Source of the DNA: Andalucia godoyi
Lineage: Eukaryota > Discoba > Jakobea > Jakobida > Andaluciidae
Length of the DNA stretch: 64,000 nt
Direction of reading: 5' to 3'
NCBI GenBank assembly: GCA_009859145.1
Contig: VRVR01000006.1
Coordinates: 124,001 to 188,000, forward strand
The notes beneath the pieces are model-generated. The model ran no database searches. It was not told the DNA's origin and saw only the letters and a program-made list of their open reading frames with translations. The position numbers and the translations under genes are program-made. Of the stretch, positions 58,701 through 64,000 are shown one piece after another (the stretch's first letter is position 1; each line of letters begins with the position of its first letter).

Positions 58701-58873
58701 TCCTGCCACGATCCAAGCCAACTTGGCGAAACTTAAGATTGTTACCTAGGGAGAACAAAAGAAACCCGCTACCCAAAAAGAAGACCCGAGGCGAAGACGA
58801 AACCTAAACCGCGGCTGCTTCAGCAAAGTACCCAAACCCAAGACACAGAAAATCCACGAGAAGAACCGTTTCC

Positions 58874-60405
58874 GTGGAAAACAGAAGACGAGCCTCCGGG
58901 GGGAAGCCTCAGGCGTCTAAGTCGAACCCCAAATCGGAGGCATGTGAGCGGGATGATGAGAAGAAGCTACCTCCCGGTTTGGCTATGTACGCATTCAAGA
59001 TTCGCCTGCGGACCCACCGAAGAACAGAAGTTGAAACTTCATCAGATGTTCGATCTCTGGGACGATGCGTATAACAACTGCGTCTTCCTTTACCAGAAAC
59101 GCAATGTCCCTGCAAGATCCCGAAAGATGGATCGACATGTTTTCCGAACCCCGACTCCAGGCTGACGAAGAACACGAGACGTTGTCCGAAATGCTTCGTC
59201 GTGAAACCGCGAGACAAGCATTCCGATCTTCGCAGCTTCAAGGTTCCCAAGAATGGTGGAAAACCTCCCGTCCAATTGTCGGTCGAGGAAGGTGCTGCTT
59301 TCTGGTCCACTTTCATTCCCGGAAGCACCATCAANNNNNNNNNNNNNNNNNNNNNNNNNNNNNNNNNNNNNNNNNNNNNNNNNNNNNNNNNNNNNNNNNN
59401 NNNNNNNNNNNNNNNNNNNNNNNNNNNNNNNNNNNNNNNNNNNNNNNNNNNNNNAAGATTCGCCTGCGGACCCACCGAAGAACAGAAGTTGAAACTTCAT
59501 CAGATGTTCGATCTCTGGGGACGATGCGTATAACAACTGCGTCTTCCTTTACCAGAAACGCAATGTCCCTGCAAGATCCCGAAAGATGGATCGACATGTT
59601 TTCCGAACCCCGACTCCAGGCTGACGAAGAACACGAGACGTTGTCCGAAATGCTTCGTCGTGAAACCGCGAGACAAGCATTCCGATCTTCGCAGCTTCAA
59701 GGTTCCCAAGAATGGTGGAAAACCTCCCGTCCAATTGTCGGTCGAGGAAGGTGCTGCTTTCTGGTCCACTTTCATTCCCGGAAGCACCATCAAATTGTGG
59801 AAACGAGGAAGGAAGGCGGAGCGTGAAATTCGACGGCTACGTGAGAAACCCCAAGGTGGTAGTAGCGGCTCGGTTTTCAATGGCCTGCGCACGTGTTCCA
59901 TTTCCTATGTCCAAGGACGATGCTTTTCCGATTGTCCCAGTCGCGCGATCCATGGCACCACCCAAGACGAAAACCGGGGACATGATTGTCATCAACAGCT
60001 GCGATGGCGGAGGCCGTGTCTTCCAGACTGTTTATGATGGCTGTGGGAATTACAAGGAATATGAGTTCTCCGAGGGCGACCCTTGACGCTGATCAAACCC
60101 CAGAAACGCTATCAGAAATTGCAATCGAGACGCGCCACCGAGACGACTCGCATGTCGAAAAACGGCAAGACGGAATGCCCGGCGTAAGATGCGCAACATT
60201 TCGCACCGCATTCAGAACATGCAACATGATGGACATGTACACATTGCCAAGGCGGTGTGCCAGAATGCTGATCATATCCTGCTCCCGCCATTGAACACCC
60301 AGAAGATGTGCCAGAAACAGAGTGAAGACGTCACAGTGTCCCCACGCGGGATGCACGTATTCGCAACCTCGTGACCAGCATGGTGCGAGAAACGTTGCGA
60401 TCTTG
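58874..60405 (+). pseudogene. Decayed Fanzor/TnpB-family nuclease gene
   Basis: Pieces of one protein lie in order but in different frames. A Lys/Ser-rich N-terminal extension leads to AFKIRLR; after a one-base shift comes PTEEQKLKLHQMFDLWDDAY, the helix-turn-helix opening of TnpB/Fanzor. A middle part follows (SFKVPKNGGKPPVQLSVEEG). At about 59985-60083 the RuvC-I region reads CDGGGRVFQTVYDGCG, aligning with DPGVRxFxTxYD with its Asp kept, then a stop. At 60189-60308 a basic helix ends ILLPPLNTQKM, the family hallmark. At 60331-60405 the zinc-ribbon end reads CPHAGC...RDQHGARNVAIL. Some 70-90 residues between the last two pieces, including the alternative RuvC-II Glu region, are missing. A 120-N gap with duplicated flanks lies inside. 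It cannot encode a working enzyme as written. Confidence 0.72.
59335..59454. other. Assembly gap (120 N) with duplicated flanks
   Basis: The sequence just left of the gap (about 58995-59334) is repeated directly right of it (59455-59792) with one extra G (CTCTGGGG against CTCTGGG). The two sides look like the overlapping ends of contigs that were not merged. Confidence 0.9.
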
Positions 60406-60430
60406 GGTGTGGAATGTATTGGCATTGGAG

Positions 60431-61096
60431 TCTGCCAGCATCCAAGCCCCTTTTCATCCTCCTCGTAATAAGGGGGAGGTGTTTGCGTGGGACTGAAAAC
60501 ACCCGACAACACACTTGTTATGGGAAGCCCTGAACCATTTTCAAGGAAAAGGGAGCAGCTTCGCCATAACGTCCAGTTGGCGATTTTGAGACTCCAATTG
60601 GACCTCCGGTTTCCATGCGCAGTTTTGAAACTCGCTATCGTTGTTGATCAGTGTTAACCAAGCGGCACACCGTTTTGCGCATGAACAGCAAATAAACAAC
60701 ATCATCCCGGAAGTTGCTTATCTCACCCAATGGGGACGCGATTTCCTTACCGTCGTCACGTCCAGAATTTCTTCATTCTTCACGTTTTTTCTGTTTGTTT
60801 TATATAATCGAACCCTCAAGCACCACCTTTCATCAGAGACAAAACATCTCGTCCTCAGTTAAAGAAGCAAAACAAAACACGTGGCTTTGGATCTGTCTTC
60901 GGTGACAGCTTACCGATAATAATCAGTAACGATTCATGATTTGGCGAGCGGACGAGCGGCACCTGTTTCCAAGAAGAAGCGGCAACAGAACGAGACTTCG
61001 ATGCGGCGATGATGAAGAGAGCGCGGAACGCAGATTTAAATTTTAAAAAACCCCACCGAGGTCTTTAATTTGCATCTTACACTGGTGCGGAACACA
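60431..61096. other. Intergenic, decayed element to nucleoside hydrolase
   Basis: 666 bp. The first part may be the 3' end of the Fanzor-bearing element, but I cannot define its boundary. Nothing else recognised. Confidence 0.5.
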
Positions 61097-62245
61097 TTAA
61101 TTACTGCTGGTAGAAGCAGCAGAGTTCAAAAGGGATACTTGATTGGCCTGCACGATCGCGTCGATCATTGCATCCCAGAACATCTCGACATCCATGCTCT
61201 CGCACACGACAACATTGCCAAGCGGACTCCAGTCAAGAGCCATGTGCCCTGCCCAGTTTGACTCGGAACAGTCAACTATGATATTTGACCGCCGAGTCTG
61301 AAACGCTGCTGGATTCAAGACGTAAAAGACGGCGCATGGATCGTGCAAGGGAGGGTCTTCAAAGTGAAACACAGTTCGGTATGTGTCTGCAAAGAAAAGG
61401 AGAAGCGACACGATTAGCTTTGCGAACGGAGTCCCAAGAGACTCAATCCGGTTGAGAATAGACCGTGTAACCAACGCTGTGTGTGTGACTTGTAAAGGAA
61501 CCATGACAACTCTCTCACACGCGTTCTGTTCGCGCCGCCGGAATCCAACGACAGTATCGCACGCTTCCGGGTCCACTTGGATATTAAACTCTGCATATGG
61601 TGAAGTGTTCCCCTTGCCATCTGTGGATCCACCCATAAACACAATCTTTTCCAGATTAGGAATCTCCGCTCCGTACTTCTTAAGCAAGCGTGCGACATTC
61701 GTCTGTGCACCCGTCGCAATCAACACACACGGCTCATTCATCTGGCAAAACTCGTTGTACAACGCATCCTCTATGCACAGCCCACCTTCCTCTGCAGCAC
61801 CCATTCGATTTTCTTGCTCCGATTCTACATTTACGTTCCCGGCCGCATTGGCATTCCCGCTCACATTGGCATTGGATGGATGGGCGGGAATGGGGTTTGT
61901 TGCATCCGACGAATGCTTTCTGGTTCGTTGCGAGTGAATAAACGTTGGGCAGAGGTTGTGCGACAGAAAATCGTAGCCATCCAGTCCTGATTCTCCGTGA
62001 ATTTCAGGACAAATCATCGGTGGTCTTCGAAGTGGGTCTGAGCATCCTTGAAGCACCGGAATATCCGTTCTGTTCGCTACAGCCAACATATTGAATGCAT
62101 TCGCCGTTACTTTTTCAATCGACTGATTTCCCGCAACAGTCGAAATTCCGCACAAGCGAAGCCCAGGACTGAACAAACACAGAATAATGGCCATTGCATC
62201 ATCATGACCAGGATCACAGTCTAGCCATACTCGCGTTCGTTGCAT
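61097..62245 (-). CDS. Inosine-uridine preferring nucleoside hydrolase
   Basis: Calcium-dependent N-ribohydrolase that splits nucleosides to base and ribose for salvage. 382 aa. The metal-binding N-terminus reads WLDCDPGHDDAMAIIL (DxDxGxDD). Further family elements: STVAGNQSIEKVTANAFNML, HGESGLDGYDF, VLIATGAQTNVARLL, FMGGSTDGKGNTSPYAEFNI and the HDPCAVFYVLNP segment with the active-site His. A 45-residue Asn/Ala/Ser-rich insertion (about 108-150) is not found in typical members. It stands alone, opposite in strand to the next gene, and lies between the two inverted MITE copies. Looks intact. Confidence 0.94.
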   Translation of the reverse strand: MQRTRVWLDCDPGHDDAMAIILCLFSPGLRLCGISTVAGNQSIEKVTANAFNMLAVANRTDIPVLQGCSDPLRRPPMICPEIHGESGLDGYDFLSHNLCPTFIHSQRTRKHSSDATNPIPAHPSNANVSGNANAAGNVNVESEQENRMGAAEEGGLCIEDALYNEFCQMNEPCVLIATGAQTNVARLLKKYGAEIPNLEKIVFMGGSTDGKGNTSPYAEFNIQVDPEACDTVVGFRRREQNACERVVMVPLQVTHTALVTRSILNRIESLGTPFAKLIVSLLLFFADTYRTVFHFEDPPLHDPCAVFYVLNPAAFQTRRSNIIVDCSESNWAGHMALDWSPLGNVVVCESMDVEMFWDAMIDAIVQANQVSLLNSAASTSSN

Positions 62246-62701
62246 TTTCTATTCCTCCTTTCTATTTTCCCCTTACCTTTCCTTTTCCTCTTTTAATAAT
62301 ATATATATATATGTATAAATATATTTGACTGTTGATGTTGCTCTGTTTTAAATATCCTATTCGCTATACCTCAAAAATAATAATATTAATAATAATTCAT
62401 TCTCATAGAGCTCTTCCCCTTTGTTTCGCGGATCTTCTTCACTGGTTTTTTTTGTGGTTGTTGCTGTTGTTGTTGTTGCTTTGCGATTCAGTATCTGTTC
62501 CGTTGATGAGGTGTCGTCAGCACGAAGTTGACATGTGTCGACAGCGTCAGTGTTCATACAGCTTCTCTACAGTGGGTGAGGGGGTTTCCGCTCGTCGGTG
62601 GCTTTGCATTTTGGCTTCCTTTCCGTTTGCGTAGTAGTTGTTGGTGACTTGTGACTGGTAAGCAGTAAGAAGGAAGCGGACGACGGGTCGAGGTTGAATT
62701 T
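62246..62701. other. Divergent intergenic, nucleoside hydrolase / CCDC137-like
   Basis: 456 bp with an AT-rich start ((AT)n near 62298-62325, (AAT)n near 62385) and a (GTT)n stretch near 62455-62480. No gene recognised. Confidence 0.6.
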
Positions 62702-63541
62702 ATGGGTAAAGAAAAGAAGAAAGAAAAGCAGCGGGCGAGTTCTGGGCATCGCCGCCGGAAGATAAAGGCCGTCGATCCGTTTGCACGGCCGTCTGACAAG
62801 GCAAATACGGATCAGCATATTCGACCTGGGAAGCGCGAAAGACCGTTCAACAAGGCTCCGTCTTCCACAGATCTGGATGTCGTGTTTGAGAACAAGGAGC
62901 TTATGGAGGGAAAGGAGACGGAGAAGAAGGAACGGAAGCTTAGTCGGAAACGGCCAATCGCACCAGACGGTCATGAAATCACGCCCGAGGAAGTCGAGAG
63001 AATGGACTCCACAAAGAAGCGTCGCCGATTGGATGGGTCGCTCATGCCGACGCGTGTGGATGCAGATGGTAACGAAGTGGAGAATGATGGTAATGATGCG
63101 GCAGCGGCAGAAAGAGGGATGAAGCTGGAAGGCATGAAGAAAGGAGAGACGTGGAACGACTTCAACTCTCGGATGCGAAAGGAGTCGCACGAGCTTGTCG
63201 TGAACCAGATTCGGGCAAGGAAGGGCGTGTCTGCACGCCGCAAGGAGTATCTCAGAACAAAGATGGAAAAGGAAAGGGAGAAGGAGGACAGAAGAACGGT
63301 TCTGCTGGGAGAGAAGCTGCAAGGAAGAGCGGATCTCCGACGAGAAGTCAAATTTGGAGAGCAAGTCAAGGAACCGCCAAATATCACGGTTCTTCCGAGA
63401 GGCGCTAACAAGATCGACAAGATCAAAACTGCCGAGCATCCCTTGCGATCTTCAGTTATCGATAATTGGAGAAAACTCAAAGCACAGCGAATCGCCAATG
63501 CTTCCAATGCTGCTCAGTCCTCTTCGTCGGCTACTTCATGA
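62702..63541 (+). CDS. CCDC137-like basic nucleolar protein
   Basis: 279 aa, very rich in Lys, Arg and Glu. It begins MGKEKKKEKQRASSGHRRRK (nucleolar-type signal). A middle segment KRPIAPDGHEITPEEVERM is followed by MKKGETWNDFNSRMRKESHELV, then a long charged helix ending KFGEQVKEPPNITVLPRGA. The GETxxxFxxRMxxE and VKFGExVxEPP patterns recall CCDC137 and related fungal proteins that bind chromosomes or pre-ribosomes. Assignment is moderate because most of the sequence is compositionally biased. Confidence 0.65.
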   Translation: MGKEKKKEKQRASSGHRRRKIKAVDPFARPSDKANTDQHIRPGKRERPFNKAPSSTDLDVVFENKELMEGKETEKKERKLSRKRPIAPDGHEITPEEVERMDSTKKRRRLDGSLMPTRVDADGNEVENDGNDAAAAERGMKLEGMKKGETWNDFNSRMRKESHELVVNQIRARKGVSARRKEYLRTKMEKEREKEDRRTVLLGEKLQGRADLRREVKFGEQVKEPPNITVLPRGANKIDKIKTAEHPLRSSVIDNWRKLKAQRIANASNAAQSSSSATS

Positions 63542-63671
63542 ATCATGAAGTGATTTGATGGAGGAGACGGCTGATCAGGATTCAAAAACGCGCTCCGTTC
63601 GGTTTTCCCGCTTTCCTTCCTTCCTTCCTGTTTTTTCTCACTATTCCTAGAACTTGAACAGTAGCTGTTTA

Positions 63672-63898
63672 CCCTCCAACCCAAACCTCTCCACGCACTT
63701 GGCTCGCATGCTGCGCCTCAGACAGACTTTGTGGCGTAAAAAGTGACTTTTACAATCCGCATCAGCGCCCATCATCAATTACAAGGAATCGGTTGTGAAT
63801 ATTCGACAGTGTCTCTCATTGGGCCTCGACCTGCGCATCTTTCAGCCATACTATCCGATGATGTTCACAGCCGTCCACCAAACGTTTGGTTTGGAGGG
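63672..63898 (-). mobile_element. MITE-like element, copy 2 (inverted)
   Basis: Reverse complement of the core of copy 1 (57784-58010) over all 227 bp with no difference that I can see. Ends CCCTCC and GGAGGG. The outer CTA/TAG of copy 1 is not repeated here (flanks are GTTTA and CGTTAA), so the target-site duplication is unclear. The last 100 bp of the window after it show nothing recognised. Confidence 0.75.
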
Positions 63899-64000
63899 CG
63901 TTAAAAAACCTTGTTGTACATCGATCGTACCACCGAAACGACAACCGCGTTCTCTGCATCGCACGCTACCAGTGACCACTCCTTCGTCCCGCACTCCTTC

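Noticed and set aside
57781..63898. The whole 6-kb segment as one large transposon with inverted ends
   Set aside because: It contains ordinary host genes (nucleoside hydrolase, CCDC137-like). The repeats are complete small elements with their own terminal repeats.
1..64000. tRNA, rRNA and CRISPR arrays
   Set aside because: No tRNA A/B-box pair, no rRNA signature and no regularly spaced repeats were found on either strand by eye.

Overview
This is a stretch of nuclear DNA from a ciliated or flagellated single-celled eukaryote. It encodes alpha-tubulin, a mitochondrial-type HSP60, an exosome subunit, ribosomal protein eS19, the spliceosomal protein SmD1 and ribosome-assembly factors. It also carries a dynein-arm assembly factor (DNAAF6) and a central-apparatus protein (CFAP221), which imply motile cilia. 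Genes are dense and mostly intronless. The introns that can be read are short (85-153 nt) and nearly all start GTATG. I cannot place the lineage from the sequence alone.

Layout. 1-9.4 kb: HSP60 (5' end cut off by the window), eIF3j, a GST, alpha-tubulin, SHQ1 and spliced DNAAF6. 9.4-16.6 kb: a Rav1/DMXL-type WD40 protein. 17-21.6 kb: an OLD-like ATPase-TOPRIM protein, a nucleotide-sugar 4,6-dehydratase and a gamma-glutamylcyclotransferase-fold protein. 22-31 kb: spliced NR2C2AP, spliced CFAP221, a PP2C phosphatase, a low-complexity hypothetical protein and EXOSC7/RRP42. 31-41 kb: two large head-to-head paralogues with a C2-like domain and about four membrane segments. 41-50 kb: a four-exon glutaminyl cyclase, eS19, a multi-pass membrane protein, a DCC-family protein, an AIM24 protein, a KCTD9-like protein and PNO1. 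50-58 kb: golgin-84, an IQ-motif protein, SmD1 with a poly-Ser insertion, a 72-residue two-TM protein and a double-PH protein. 58-64 kb: a repeat-rich zone with a decayed Fanzor/TnpB gene, an assembly gap, two 227-bp inverted repeat copies that look identical, a nucleoside hydrolase and a CCDC137-like protein.

The most notable items are the Fanzor/TnpB (eukaryotic RNA-guided nuclease family) fossil at 58.9-60.4 kb and a second fragment, on the other strand, at 6.5-6.7 kb. Next are the OLD-like gene, the unnamed head-to-head paralogue pair, three copies of a dispersed repeat, and a probably false assembly gap inside the Fanzor locus. Genes change strand almost at every step, so most promoters lie in short divergent intervals of about 350-600 bp. 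Several of those intervals contain dinucleotide microsatellites.
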